A stretch of DNA of 64,000 bases from Mongoliibacter ruber (lineage in GTDB: Bacteria > Bacteroidota > Bacteroidia > Cytophagales > Cyclobacteriaceae): positions 122,278-186,277 of the forward strand of contig NZ_PVTR01000010.1 in NCBI RefSeq assembly GCF_003003005.1, given 5' to 3'. Position 1 is the stretch's first letter; every line of letters begins with the position of its first letter. The notes under the pieces are model-generated. The model saw only the letters and a program-made list of their open reading frames with translations, made no database searches and had not been told where the DNA came from. Below, in pieces: positions 27,996-37,745 of the stretch. The translations under genes and the position numbers were made by a program.

Positions 27996-28342
27996 TACCT
28001 TTTGCTTTTTCTACCAAAAATAAATCCTGCAACAAAACTCTTTATTGAATTCAAAAGACCCTTTGCATCTTTCAAAAACAGGAGTAAAACAAAAATTAAA
28101 AGGTATATGAAGGCTACGTAAAGAAACCCTTTATATGTAGAATATAGTAGTTCACTTAAGTAAAAAGCAAGTGAAATACTGGCAAACAACAACATAAGCA
28201 AAGTGGCAATGACCATAGTGGCCAAAATCACAATCTTGGTCATGATAGCGGAAAGCCTTTCACTGATTTCATCTTTGATCAGCTCAATTCTTACTTCTAC
28301 AAGTTGTTTGATTGTCTGTACTATTTCAGAAACATTGATCAT
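27995..28342 (-). CDS. Phage holin-superfamily-like membrane protein (YqjE/Holin-X type)
   Basis: This 115-residue protein has an N-terminal amphipathic helix (VQTIKQLVEVRIELIKDEI) and two transmembrane helices (about 33-60 and 70-92), ending in a basic tail. The pattern matches the DUF1469/YqjE 'putative holin' family, which in most bacteria is not phage-related but is encoded with DUF883/YtxH-like partners. No phage genes are nearby. It is the first gene of the GGGP synthase operon. Confidence 0.75.
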   Translation of the reverse strand: MINVSEIVQTIKQLVEVRIELIKDEISERLSAIMTKIVILATMVIATLLMLLFASISLAFYLSELLYSTYKGFLYVAFIYLLIFVLLLFLKDAKGLLNSIKSFVAGFIFGRKSKR

Positions 28343-28397
28343 AAAAAACTTTTATTTATTGGTAATTAAGATTCCAATATACAGCAAAAAGCTGGCA

Positions 28398-29018
28398 TCA
28401 AAAACTTTCAGTGGCTTCCGGTTCCTGATTTTCCGTGTAAAACATATAGGTCAATACCCTCTCCAAAGCACTTTTGATCGCTTGGTTGATTGGCAATTGC
28501 TCTTCAGCCAATCTGCTGTCAATATTATTCAGTCTCCTATATGTCCCTGCACTGGAGGGAATTGGCATGTCTTTATTGACCTCTACCGCAGCACGCAAAT
28601 ACTCATCCTGTTTTTGGGTCTTGATGATCTTGCAGGTAATAATTTCTTTTTTGGCTTCTTTGTTGGTTCGGCTTGCAGAGCCAAAAAGCCGACAGATTAA
28701 GCCTCTATTTTGATAGTCAGAGCAGAAACCTGAGGCACCGTCTAGAGAGAAGCTTTTGTATACGATGCAAAAATCTTCATCCGATGTCTTTTCCAACAAT
28801 TCAAAAACAGCTTCAGCTTTACCTTTTTCATACATGTCGAAGGCAAAAGGTAAAAATTCCAACACTGAGGCGTTTACTTTAGGGTTGGCGCAACACTTGC
28901 CACAGCCTGCAATGCAACCGAGCTGGCTGGCATCCAAAAAGGCCTTGATTTCGAGGTCAAGTTCGTTGAACAAAGTCCTGACTTCCTGCGACTTTTCCCT
29001 AAGGTTCATAGATTTCAA
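28398..29018 (-). CDS. YkgJ family cysteine-cluster protein
   Basis: This 206-residue protein has the Cys cluster of the YkgJ (UPF0153) family: CIAGCGKCCANP near residue 34, then FCSDYQNRGLICRLFG (Cys ~96 and ~105) and a later Cys in IITCKII. The four-to-six cysteines probably bind Zn or an Fe-S cluster. No enzymatic role is established. It is preceded by a 186-nt divergent promoter region shared with the LOG-family gene. Confidence 0.85.
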   Translation of the reverse strand: MKSMNLREKSQEVRTLFNELDLEIKAFLDASQLGCIAGCGKCCANPKVNASVLEFLPFAFDMYEKGKAEAVFELLEKTSDEDFCIVYKSFSLDGASGFCSDYQNRGLICRLFGSASRTNKEAKKEIITCKIIKTQKQDEYLRAAVEVNKDMPIPSSAGTYRRLNNIDSRLAEEQLPINQAIKSALERVLTYMFYTENQEPEATESF

Positions 29019-29204
29019 ATTAAAAGCTTGCGAAAGTACTTAGAGTTTCCATAGTAAGCAATAGGACGGTCTCTGCCAAGGTGATTTGTTTGATTCAAAC
29101 TCATAAAATCAGTACTACTTTTATTATCCTTCGTTTAAGTTCTATCTTTATTGGCTTAAAGTTTATTTTTGAGCCTTTGACTAATCAAGAAAAAAGGAAT
29201 ACAT

Positions 29205-29939
29205 ATGAGTAACAGGTTTGACAATTTTGACGAAAAAAGAGAAGAAAAAATCCGTAAGGCCTTCAAAGAAAGGGACTGGAATGAAATCAAGAGTACGGAT
29301 TCTTGGGTAATTTTTAAGGTGATTTCGGAATTTGTAGAAGGCTTTGAAAAACTTTCTAAAATCGGCCCTTGTGTATCTGTCTTTGGATCTGCCAGAACAC
29401 CAGCCGAACACCCTCATTATAAAGTGGCGGAAGAACTCTCCGCCAAACTCGTGCGACATGGTTATGGAGTTATTACAGGAGGAGGCCCTGGTATCATGGA
29501 AGCCGCAAACAAAGGTGCTGCTTCTGAAAATGGCCGTTCTGTAGGGCTTTGTATCAAGCTGCCATTCGAGGCCAAAGGCAACATTTATATTGATCCTGAC
29601 AAGATGATCATGTTTGATTACTTCTTTGTCAGAAAAGTGATGTTTACCAAATATTCTCAAGGCTTTGTGGTTCTACCAGGAGGTTTTGGCACTTTAGATG
29701 AATTGTTCGAAGCCATGACTTTGATTCAGACCATCAAAATCGGCAGGTTCCCTATAGTCCTTGTAGGCAAGGAATACTGGTCTGGTCTCATGGATTGGAT
29801 TAAGAAGACCCTTTTGGAACAATACAATTATATAAATGCTGAAGACCTTGACCTATTTATCCTGGTGGACGACGCTACAGAAGCGGTAAAGGTTATTGAC
29901 GATTTCTACAGCAAGTACCTTCTTACCCCTAACTTTTGA
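29205..29939 (+). CDS. LOG/TIGR00730 family Rossmann-fold nucleotide phosphoribohydrolase
   Basis: This 244-residue protein has the LOG-family motifs GGGPGIMEAANKGA (about 88-101) and LPGGFGTLDELFEA (about 156-169). Characterised members hydrolyse cytokinin riboside 5'-monophosphates or AMP to the base and ribose 5-phosphate; older annotations call them lysine decarboxylases wrongly. The N-terminal ~45 residues are an extra charged helix. The stop codon overlaps the start of the transglycosylase gene by 1 nt (TGATG). Confidence 0.9.
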   Translation: MSNRFDNFDEKREEKIRKAFKERDWNEIKSTDSWVIFKVISEFVEGFEKLSKIGPCVSVFGSARTPAEHPHYKVAEELSAKLVRHGYGVITGGGPGIMEAANKGAASENGRSVGLCIKLPFEAKGNIYIDPDKMIMFDYFFVRKVMFTKYSQGFVVLPGGFGTLDELFEAMTLIQTIKIGRFPIVLVGKEYWSGLMDWIKKTLLEQYNYINAEDLDLFILVDDATEAVKVIDDFYSKYLLTPNF

Positions 29940-30892
29940 TGTTGCACAAAACACATATATTTATACTCTATGGCCTTATAGGTTTGTTATTTTTGCTTCT
30001 TTTTCTCAAAACCTCGGAAAAAGGCGAAAACACCCTTCATGCTGAAGAAATAACCGTTGAATCAAGTACGGGAGAAGTTATTACTTTTTCCATACCTGAA
30101 CCCAGAGTCCGGACTTTTGACCTCCCTCAAAGCATCACATTCGCTGAAGAGGCAGTACCTCTGCACATAAATGATGTAAGAGAACGCTTCGAAAGGGAAA
30201 TCTATGTGAATGCTTATTGGCAATCCAATATGATCCTGCTGATGAAGCGGTCCTACAAATACTTGCCCACCATAGAAAAAATCCTTCATGAGCAGGGAAT
30301 ACCTGACGATTTCAAATATCTGGCAATGGCTGAATCTGGCCTGATGAATGTAGTCAGCCCAGCTGGTGCAAGGGGCTTCTGGCAATTTATGCCAGCTACC
30401 GCAAAAGAACATAACCTTGAAGTCAGTGATGAAGTAGATGAACGCTATCACTTGGAAAAATCAACGTTGGCAACATGCAAATACCTTAAATCGTCTTTTG
30501 CCAAATTTGGAAATTGGACAGCTGTCGCAGCCAGTTACAATATGGGTATTACAGGTTTTGGCAAAAGACTCCAAGAACAGAAACAAGCAAATTACTACGA
30601 TCTTCTGCTTAACGATGAGACAAGCCGGTACCTCTTCCGAATATTGGCTTTCAAAGAGATCTTTGAAAATCCTGAAAAATATGGCTTTAACTTAGACCAA
30701 AGTGAACGCTATCAAGTTCCTGTTTTAAGGGAACTGACAGTAGACCAAGATATCGATAACCTTGCTGCCTGGTCGATCAAACACAATAGCAATTACAAGG
30801 AACTCAAAATTCACAACCCTTGGTTGAGGTCTTCCAAGCTTAAGGTCAAAAGAGGAAAGGAATATATAATCAAGTTACCGGCTACTAATTAA
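29939..30892 (+). CDS. Lytic transglycosylase, SLT domain (MltD-like)
   Basis: This 317-residue protein uses the ATG at 29939, which overlaps the previous stop in TGATG; a TTG one codon earlier is less likely. It has an N-terminal membrane/signal segment (about 5-24), and an SLT domain (about 105-245) with catalytic Glu in YLAMAESG, followed by SPAGARGFWQFMP and AASYNMG. A LysM-like module occupies the last ~60 residues. It should cleave peptidoglycan between MurNAc and GlcNAc, forming 1,6-anhydro ends. Confidence 0.9.
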   Translation: MLHKTHIFILYGLIGLLFLLLFLKTSEKGENTLHAEEITVESSTGEVITFSIPEPRVRTFDLPQSITFAEEAVPLHINDVRERFEREIYVNAYWQSNMILLMKRSYKYLPTIEKILHEQGIPDDFKYLAMAESGLMNVVSPAGARGFWQFMPATAKEHNLEVSDEVDERYHLEKSTLATCKYLKSSFAKFGNWTAVAASYNMGITGFGKRLQEQKQANYYDLLLNDETSRYLFRILAFKEIFENPEKYGFNLDQSERYQVPVLRELTVDQDIDNLAAWSIKHNSNYKELKIHNPWLRSSKLKVKRGKEYIIKLPATN

Positions 30893-30952
30893 TCTGTAGT
30901 ATCTAAAGTATTCGTCTAAAATCCATAACTTAAAGCCACTTAATGTAATGAC

Positions 30953-32755
30953 ATGAAAAAAATCCTATGGGGCGTCCTCATTTTTTTAGGCATTGTGGCT
31001 TTTGTCATGCGCGCCGTCCCATTTTTTGTGTCTATTTACCTGAATCAAAATGCTGACCGCATCGTCAGCAATATGATTACAAGGACATCTACCTTTGGTA
31101 GCCATGAGGTACATTTTGGCGAAATTGTCCTGGACTACAATTACAAGGGTACTTTTCTCCATATCAAGGATATTGAAGTGACCCCACCATCATTGGAAAA
31201 TGAGCAAAAAATGAAGTTCAATCTCAATGTTGAAAGGCTCAACATTACAGGCTTCAATTGGTATGCTTTTCTGTTTCAAAATACAATTTCCGTAGACTCA
31301 GCATTTGTAGACAATATTAGTGTAGTTTCTTCTAGCCCTCCTCTAGACTCTCTTGTCAATGGGGACAAAGAAAGAAAAGAGGAAAAAACTGAAGAAAAAA
31401 AGAACCGTGATTATGATGCAATTAAAGTCGGTTTCTTTGAATTGCGGGATTTCACAGTTGAATTTAAGGACAGCACAAATGACTCCCTTAGGATGTCAAT
31501 GGTGGATATGGACCTGCAAGCCTTTGATTTCAAACTCCCAAAAGAGTACCTAAGGGATAACAAAGCTTTGTTTGATGTCGGTTCTGTACACGGGACGATT
31601 GAAAGTGCAGAGTTCCATTTTGACCAATTCAGGCAATACACCAGGGTCGAAAATATCGAACTCGATACCAAAACGGGCGCGATGACTTTGGGATATGTAG
31701 GTCTCTTGAACAAAGAAGGAAAATATGAATACACCTCACAGTTTGATCAGGAAAAATCTTGGATAGAGATCGACAATGCAAGCATGGAGCTTAAGGGTGT
31801 AGATTTCATGCATTTTTTCCAAAAAAATGTCATCGAAGTAGACACCGTGTTTGCGCGAGATCTTGAACTAGTGGCTTTCAAAGACAAGAGAAAGCCCGAA
31901 GACAAAGCTCGAAGACCTCAGATGATCAATCAAATCCTTGAGAAATTGGATCAAAAAATACGTGTTGACAATTTTATCTTGGAAAACGCTTTTATCAAAG
32001 TTGAGGAAAGACCTGATAATGACGCTCCCACTGCGGGTCACATTCATTTTTCTGAAGTCAATGCACATGCCAGCAATGTCACCAACATTAGTGAAAAAAT
32101 CGATGAAAATAATGAAATCTTGATTGAAGCTTCAGGGAAAATAATGGGTGAGGGCACTTTGGATGTCAAGCTTATCTATTTCCTGAATACTGAAATGCAC
32201 GACTTCAAAATGTCAGGAACACTCCGGGATCTGGATCTCAGGTCTATAAATACCATGGTAGAGCCAGAGGCAAAAATTGGTTTAAAATCAGGAAAAGTGA
32301 ATAGGCTGGACTTTAACATAGCTGCCAATAATTACGAAGGAAGCGGGGAATTGATTTTTCGGTATGAGAACCTGGAAATAGAAATTCTGAACGAAGATTT
32401 TGAAAGTGACAATAACCTATTGAGAAAATTGGGAGCATTTGTGGCCAATAAACTGGTGATTAAATCCAACAATCCTGACAAAAGAGGGAACCTTCAAAAG
32501 GGAAATGTATATTTCATGAGGCTTCAACATAAATCCATGTTCCATTATTGGTGGCAACTTATTTTTTCCGGACTCAAATCGACCCTAACTGGGGAAGAAA
32601 TTTCTGACATGAGAGAAAAGGCAAAAGCCGAAAGGTCAGGAGAAGAAAGTTCTAACAAGTTGATCAATATTTCATTTGGGAGTAAGGACAAGGAAGAGAA
32701 GCCTACCCGAAAGGAGAGAAGGGAAGCTCGAAGGGCAGAAAAGGAGAAAGAATAA
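30953..32755 (+). CDS. AsmA/DUF748-like envelope protein
   Basis: This 600-residue protein has one N-terminal transmembrane helix (about 5-28) and a long beta-rich periplasmic part with repeated patterns such as VDSAFVDNISV, VDTVFARDLELV and VDNFILENAFIKV. It ends in a highly charged basic tail (KEEKPTRKERREARRAEKEKE region). The pattern is that of AsmA-like/DUF748 proteins, which form long grooves thought to move or hold lipids between membranes. Family assignment is by pattern only. It starts 60 nt after the transglycosylase and is probably in the same transcript. Confidence 0.65.
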   Translation: MKKILWGVLIFLGIVAFVMRAVPFFVSIYLNQNADRIVSNMITRTSTFGSHEVHFGEIVLDYNYKGTFLHIKDIEVTPPSLENEQKMKFNLNVERLNITGFNWYAFLFQNTISVDSAFVDNISVVSSSPPLDSLVNGDKERKEEKTEEKKNRDYDAIKVGFFELRDFTVEFKDSTNDSLRMSMVDMDLQAFDFKLPKEYLRDNKALFDVGSVHGTIESAEFHFDQFRQYTRVENIELDTKTGAMTLGYVGLLNKEGKYEYTSQFDQEKSWIEIDNASMELKGVDFMHFFQKNVIEVDTVFARDLELVAFKDKRKPEDKARRPQMINQILEKLDQKIRVDNFILENAFIKVEERPDNDAPTAGHIHFSEVNAHASNVTNISEKIDENNEILIEASGKIMGEGTLDVKLIYFLNTEMHDFKMSGTLRDLDLRSINTMVEPEAKIGLKSGKVNRLDFNIAANNYEGSGELIFRYENLEIEILNEDFESDNNLLRKLGAFVANKLVIKSNNPDKRGNLQKGNVYFMRLQHKSMFHYWWQLIFSGLKSTLTGEEISDMREKAKAERSGEESSNKLINISFGSKDKEEKPTRKERREARRAEKEKE

Positions 32756-32830
32756 GCCCAAAAACAAAACCTTGTAAAGTCTGATGGGTTTTATGTAAGG
32801 ACTCATTTCGGAATCCCCATCTATTCTATG

Positions 32831-32838
32831 TATTTTTG
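32831..32838 (+). promoter_or_regulatory. -7 element for uvrA
   Basis: TATTTTTG is an exact TAnnTTTG, 14 nt before the ATG at 32853 and 29 nt before the alternative ATG at 32868. A start site ~7 nt after the element would leave a very short leader, which slightly favours the ATG at 32868. Confidence 0.4.
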
Positions 32839-32852
32839 CAAGCTTTAAAAAC

Positions 32853-35699
32853 ATGTCCATATCCCCCATGTCAAACCAATTAGTTGAGAAAAAAGAAGAG
32901 TTGATTGAAATCTTTGGCGCCAGGGAACACAATCTCAAAAACATAGACATTGCCATTCCACGAAACAAACTCATCGTTCTTACAGGTTTGAGTGGGAGCG
33001 GAAAGAGCTCATTGGCTTTTGATACCATTTACGCAGAAGGTCAAAGGCGGTATATGGAGAGCTTTTCCGCTTATGCCCGCTCCTTTTTGGGCGGAATGGA
33101 AAGGCCTGATGTAGACAAAATCAACGGACTTTCGCCAGTCATTTCAATAGAGCAAAAGACCACTTCAAAAAATCCACGCTCAACAGTAGGAACTGTCACA
33201 GAAATCTATGATTTCATGAGATTACTATTTGCCCGGGCAGGTGTGGCGTATTCTTATCTCAGTGGTCATAAAATGATCCGTCAGACAGAAGACCAGATTG
33301 TAGAACAACTTTTTGAAAACTTTAAGGGGAAGAAACTGTATATCCTTGCTCCAGTAGTAAAAGGAAGAAAAGGGCATTACAGGGAGCTTTTTGAGCAAAT
33401 TCGCAAAATGGGCTTTTCCAAAGTGCGAGTAGACGGTGTAGTCATGGAAGTACAGCCTAAAATGCAGGTAGACCGATACAAAATCCATGATATCGAAATT
33501 GTAATTGACAGGATCGTGGCAGATGAAGAAGACCGTTTTAGGATCAGTCAATCATTGAAAACGGCTCTTCAACATGGAAAGGGCATTATCATGCTGAGGG
33601 ATGAAGAAGGTAACATCCATCACTTTTCAAAATACCTGATGGATCCCACTACAGGTCTTTCATATGATGAACCTGCTCCAAACACTTTTTCATTTAACAG
33701 TCCGTACGGAGCATGTCCATCCTGCAATGGATTAGGAGTCATAGATGAAATCACAAAAGAAAGTATCATTCCTGACCCAAGTCTGAGCATCACAAGAGGT
33801 GGAATCGCTCCCTTGGGAGAGTATCGGGATGTCTGGATTTTCAAAAAAGTAGAAGCCATCCTCAAGCATTACAAATGCAGCATTTCGACACCGATCGCCA
33901 AACTTCCAGAGGAAGTAGTGGATATATTGCTGTATGGAGATAAAGTAGAAGTAGCTGTTGACTCCGTCAAGTATCCCGGCACCAAATGGCATACAACTTT
34001 TGAAGGTATTGTCAACTTCCTACAAAAACAGCAAGAAGGCGGCACCGACAAGATACAGGATTGGGTAAGTGAATTTACAATTACCAAGACCTGTCCGGAT
34101 TGTGATGGATATCGGTTAAAAAAGGAATCTCTACATATCAAACTTGACGATACACATATTGGTCAGCTTGCTAATATGGACATTACAAGCCTTGGGGAAT
34201 GGTTTGAAAACCTGGAAGACAGGCTTGACGAAAGGCAAAATGTGATTGCTAAAGAGGTGCTCAAAGAAATAAGGAAGCGAATTGGCTTTCTTCTGGATAT
34301 TGGGCTGGATTACCTTTCACTGAATAGACCATTGAAAACCCTTTCAGGCGGAGAAGCACAAAGGATCAGGTTGGCCACACAAATAGGAACCCAACTGGTG
34401 GGAGTACTTTATATTCTTGATGAGCCAAGTATTGGTCTGCACCAAAGGGATAATGTCAAACTTATCAAAGCGCTGCAAGATTTACGGGACTTGGGTAATT
34501 CTGTCATTGTAGTAGAACATGATAAAGACATGATGTTAGCTGCAGATTTTGTGATTGACATAGGGCCTGGAGCAGGTAGACATGGTGGACAGATAGTAGC
34601 GGCAGGGACTCCAAATGAAATCTTGCAAAAAAACAGCCTTACAGCCAACTACCTGAATGGGAAGGTGAGCATTCAAGTACCTGACAAAAGGAGAAAGGGA
34701 AGTGGAGAACACCTTATTTTGAAGGGTGCCTCAGGTCATAACCTTCAAAACGTAGACTTAAAACTTCCCCTTGGCACCATGATTTGTATCTCAGGAGTAT
34801 CAGGGTCTGGAAAAAGCTCCCTGATCCACGAAACATTGTATCCATTACTCAATCAGCATTTCTATAAATCCAAAAGAGAACCCTTAGCTTATAAAAGTAT
34901 AGCCGGTCTAGAGCATTTGGACAAGGTGATCGAGGTGGATCAATCTCCAATTGGAAGAACGCCTAGGTCAAATCCCGCTACTTATACAGGGGTGTTTACA
35001 GATATCAGGGCTTTATTCACTGAGTTGCCAGAGGCAAAAATCAGGGGATACAAACCTGGACGTTTTAGCTTTAATGTCAAAGGTGGGCGCTGTGAAGATT
35101 GTGAAGGAGGAGGTATGAAACTGGTAGAAATGGATTTTCTTCCTGATGTTCATATTCCTTGTGAAACCTGCAAAGGCAAAAGATACAACAGGGAGACTTT
35201 GGAGGTAAGGTTCAAAGGAAAATCAATATCTGATGTATTGGATATGACCGTAGAGCAGGCTGTTGACTTTTTTGAAAATCAACCGAAAATATTGCGGAAA
35301 ATCAAAACCCTAAACGATGTTGGTCTTGGATACATTACCCTTGGGCAACATGCGACCACATTATCAGGAGGCGAAGCACAGCGCGTAAAATTGGCGACTG
35401 AATTGTCCAAAAAAGATACAGGTAAAACCTTCTATATTTTAGATGAACCTACCACGGGGCTCCATTTTCAAGATATTGAACACTTACTTGAAGTACTCAA
35501 TAGATTGGTGGATAAAGGCAATACAGTCTTGATCATTGAGCACAACATGGATATCATCAAAGTTGCGGACTACGTCGTAGATCTAGGACCAGAGGGAGGA
35601 TCAAAAGGAGGTCAGATTATCGTCAAAGGAAGTCCTGAGCAAGTAGCCAAGCACCCCAAAAGTCACACTGCCAGATTTTTGAAGGAAGAATTAAGTTGA
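32853..35699 (+). CDS. uvrA: Excinuclease ABC subunit A
   Basis: This 948-residue ATPase detects DNA damage in nucleotide excision repair and loads UvrB. Both ABC modules are complete: Walker A GLSGSGKSSL and GVSGSGKSSL, signatures LSGGEAQRIRLA and LSGGEAQRVKLA, and Walker B with ILDEPSIGL and ILDEPTTGL. The two zinc modules are seen as CPSCNGLG/CPDCDG and CEDCEGGG/CETCKG. Length is normal. Starts at 32853 or 32868 are both possible (MSISP or MSNQ). Confidence 0.97.
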   Translation: MSISPMSNQLVEKKEELIEIFGAREHNLKNIDIAIPRNKLIVLTGLSGSGKSSLAFDTIYAEGQRRYMESFSAYARSFLGGMERPDVDKINGLSPVISIEQKTTSKNPRSTVGTVTEIYDFMRLLFARAGVAYSYLSGHKMIRQTEDQIVEQLFENFKGKKLYILAPVVKGRKGHYRELFEQIRKMGFSKVRVDGVVMEVQPKMQVDRYKIHDIEIVIDRIVADEEDRFRISQSLKTALQHGKGIIMLRDEEGNIHHFSKYLMDPTTGLSYDEPAPNTFSFNSPYGACPSCNGLGVIDEITKESIIPDPSLSITRGGIAPLGEYRDVWIFKKVEAILKHYKCSISTPIAKLPEEVVDILLYGDKVEVAVDSVKYPGTKWHTTFEGIVNFLQKQQEGGTDKIQDWVSEFTITKTCPDCDGYRLKKESLHIKLDDTHIGQLANMDITSLGEWFENLEDRLDERQNVIAKEVLKEIRKRIGFLLDIGLDYLSLNRPLKTLSGGEAQRIRLATQIGTQLVGVLYILDEPSIGLHQRDNVKLIKALQDLRDLGNSVIVVEHDKDMMLAADFVIDIGPGAGRHGGQIVAAGTPNEILQKNSLTANYLNGKVSIQVPDKRRKGSGEHLILKGASGHNLQNVDLKLPLGTMICISGVSGSGKSSLIHETLYPLLNQHFYKSKREPLAYKSIAGLEHLDKVIEVDQSPIGRTPRSNPATYTGVFTDIRALFTELPEAKIRGYKPGRFSFNVKGGRCEDCEGGGMKLVEMDFLPDVHIPCETCKGKRYNRETLEVRFKGKSISDVLDMTVEQAVDFFENQPKILRKIKTLNDVGLGYITLGQHATTLSGGEAQRVKLATELSKKDTGKTFYILDEPTTGLHFQDIEHLLEVLNRLVDKGNTVLIIEHNMDIIKVADYVVDLGPEGGSKGGQIIVKGSPEQVAKHPKSHTARFLKEELS

Positions 35700-35774
35700 G
35701 CACCTTATATAACCCTCCATTGCGGATAAAATACCCTGCTGTAAAAAGAATAGTCAATCTGTCAAAGGCTTAGC

Positions 35775-35782
35775 TATATTTG
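35775..35782 (+). promoter_or_regulatory. -7 element for the LytS-like kinase gene
   Basis: TATATTTG is an exact TAnnTTTG only 10 nt before the ATG at 35793, so the transcript would be nearly leaderless. Confidence 0.4.
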
Positions 35783-35792
35783 AATCCCGCTT

Positions 35793-36845
35793 ATGAATAG
35801 AATTCGCTTATATTGGAGTCTGCAGATATTGGGTTGGTCAGGCTTGGCATTGATCTACTTGTTTTTTGTCTCGTTGTACAGTGGAGTATCTCCAGTGCAA
35901 GTGGGTGCATTCTTTTCATTATCGGCGTTTTATCTTTTTTCCACACATGTGTTCAGGAATGTGTTGAAAAAATACGGCTGGTTCAACCTTAGCTTTGGCC
36001 GGTTATTGTTTTATACTTTCTTGGGCATAATCGCATTGAGCATCACCAATACCATCGCTCAGGTTCTGATCAATTGGATCTTTGATACATTAAACCCAGA
36101 AGTAGATTTCCGGCCGATAGCTATTGCGGGAAACATATTTGTAAGCTTTCTATTCTATGCATTATGGGCCATGTTGTATTTCCTTTTTCACTTTTTGGAC
36201 AATTACAATCAATCCTTAAAGTACCAGGCAAAAATCAACGAAATACAGCTCAATCACCTCAAAAGCCAGTTGAATCCACACTTTATTTTCAATGCATTGA
36301 ACAGTGTCAGGGCTTTGGTAGATGAAGATCCCATTAAGGCCAAGTCAGCCATCACTCAGCTGTCCAATATTTTGCGGTTTTCACTGATGATGGATAAAAA
36401 GAGGACAATCGATTTTGAGAATGAATTCAATACTGTCAAAGACTACCTAAACCTTGAATCTATACGCTTTGAAGAACGGCTCGACGTTAAATACGAGATT
36501 GATCCTACAGCATACGAATACAAAGTTCCACCTATGATGCTTCAAACAATCGTGGAAAATGCCATCAAACATGGTATTTCAAATAGACTCAAAGGCGGCT
36601 TGATTCAGATCAAGTGTCATGAGGGTATTTCTGATAGTTTAATTATACAGGTAAAAAACAGCGGACAACTGAAACCCAATGCGTTGACCAAAAAAAAAGA
36701 TGGCGAAGGTCACGGAATCAGCAATACCATACAGCGGTTGAAATTGATTTATGGAAGCAGGGCTTCTTTCAAGATTTTCAACTCAGGTAGCGATTTTGTC
36801 ATCACTGAAATAAAAATTCCAAAACAAAACCTTACATTAGGTTAA
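35793..36845 (+). CDS. LytS-family sensor histidine kinase
   Basis: This 350-residue kinase has four transmembrane helices (about 8-140) and a His_kinase domain (PF06580 type) with phospho-acceptor His163 in SQLNPHFIFNALNS, followed by an ATPase domain (IVENAIKHGI; GHGISNTIQRL). It lacks a recognisable extracellular sensor. The LytTR regulator gene begins 13 nt downstream, so the two form a standard two-component pair. In Bacteroidota such pairs control diverse genes; the target cannot be told here. Confidence 0.92.
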   Translation: MNRIRLYWSLQILGWSGLALIYLFFVSLYSGVSPVQVGAFFSLSAFYLFSTHVFRNVLKKYGWFNLSFGRLLFYTFLGIIALSITNTIAQVLINWIFDTLNPEVDFRPIAIAGNIFVSFLFYALWAMLYFLFHFLDNYNQSLKYQAKINEIQLNHLKSQLNPHFIFNALNSVRALVDEDPIKAKSAITQLSNILRFSLMMDKKRTIDFENEFNTVKDYLNLESIRFEERLDVKYEIDPTAYEYKVPPMMLQTIVENAIKHGISNRLKGGLIQIKCHEGISDSLIIQVKNSGQLKPNALTKKKDGEGHGISNTIQRLKLIYGSRASFKIFNSGSDFVITEIKIPKQNLTLG

Positions 36846-36858
36846 AATTTAACTAAAA

Positions 36859-37596
36859 ATGCGCGCACTTGTAATCGACGATGAAAGATTAGCCAGAAAA
36901 GAGCTGATCAACTTACTTTCACAATTTGACCAAGTCGAAGTGGTCGGTGAGGCAAACAACGTAGATGATGCCAAAGATAAAATTGAATCTTTAAACCCCG
37001 ATGTGGTTTTCTTGGACATCCAAATGCCGGAAAAAACGGGCTTCGATTTGCTGGAAGAGTTGGACAATGTACCACATGTAATTTTCACGACTGCATACGA
37101 CGAATATGCCCTCAAGGCATTTCAAGTCAATGCACTAGACTACTTACTCAAGCCTGTTGAGACCAAAAGACTAGGAGAAGCAATAGAAAGGCTTCAAAAG
37201 AAACTTGTAGATGCCCAAGACAGACAAGAGAGTGCTACCGAATCACAACAGAACAAAAAGCTTACCCTCAATGATCAAGTATTTGTCAAAGATGGAGACA
37301 GATGCTGGTTTGTCAAACTTCAAAACGTAAGGTTGTTTGAATCTGATGGCAATTACATCAAAGTCTACTTTGACAACAACAAGCCGATGATACACAAGTC
37401 GCTCAATGCACTTGACGAGAGGTTGGATGAAAAGTCTTTCTTCAGAGCAAGTAGAAAGCACATCATCAACTTAAGTTGGGTAGAAGCTATCGAGCCTTGG
37501 TTCAATGGAGGACTGGTTGTTACTTTAAAAGGTGGTGACAGAATCGAGGTGAGTAGAAGACAAGCTGCAAGGTTTAAGGATATGATGAGCCTTTAA
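36859..37596 (+). CDS. LytTR response regulator, partner of the LytS kinase
   Basis: This 245-residue regulator has a receiver domain (1-115; Asp53 phospho-acceptor in VFLDIQMP, Lys in LLKPVE) and a LytTR DNA-binding domain (about 140-243; FESDGNYIKVYF, FRASRKHIINLSWVEAI). The linker is Gln/Glu-rich. It is coupled to the upstream kinase gene and followed by a hairpin. Confidence 0.93.
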   Translation: MRALVIDDERLARKELINLLSQFDQVEVVGEANNVDDAKDKIESLNPDVVFLDIQMPEKTGFDLLEELDNVPHVIFTTAYDEYALKAFQVNALDYLLKPVETKRLGEAIERLQKKLVDAQDRQESATESQQNKKLTLNDQVFVKDGDRCWFVKLQNVRLFESDGNYIKVYFDNNKPMIHKSLNALDERLDEKSFFRASRKHIINLSWVEAIEPWFNGGLVVTLKGGDRIEVSRRQAARFKDMMSL

Positions 37597-37617
37597 TTGT
37601 ATGTGATTTTAATATAG

Positions 37618-37642
37618 TCAATAAAATCACGCATTTTATTGA
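37618..37642. terminator. Perfect AT-rich hairpin after the first LytTR gene
   Basis: TCAATAAAAT (37618-37627) pairs with ATTTTATTGA (37633-37642) around CACGC. There is no T run, so it may be a weak terminator, an attenuator, or a protein-binding site between the two regulator genes. Confidence 0.45.
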
Positions 37643-37745
37643 TTCTCAGAACCAAATTTTGTAAATAGAGGAACATATTGGTTTTGTATCTATAAAAATC
37701 TATTTTATAAAAAAATTTAACGCTTAAATTTCTCAAGTAAGCACT

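Noticed and set aside
27995..28342. Holin-like gene as a sign of prophage
   Set aside because: No phage structural, lysis or integrase genes are near, and the YqjE/Holin-X family is mostly chromosomal.
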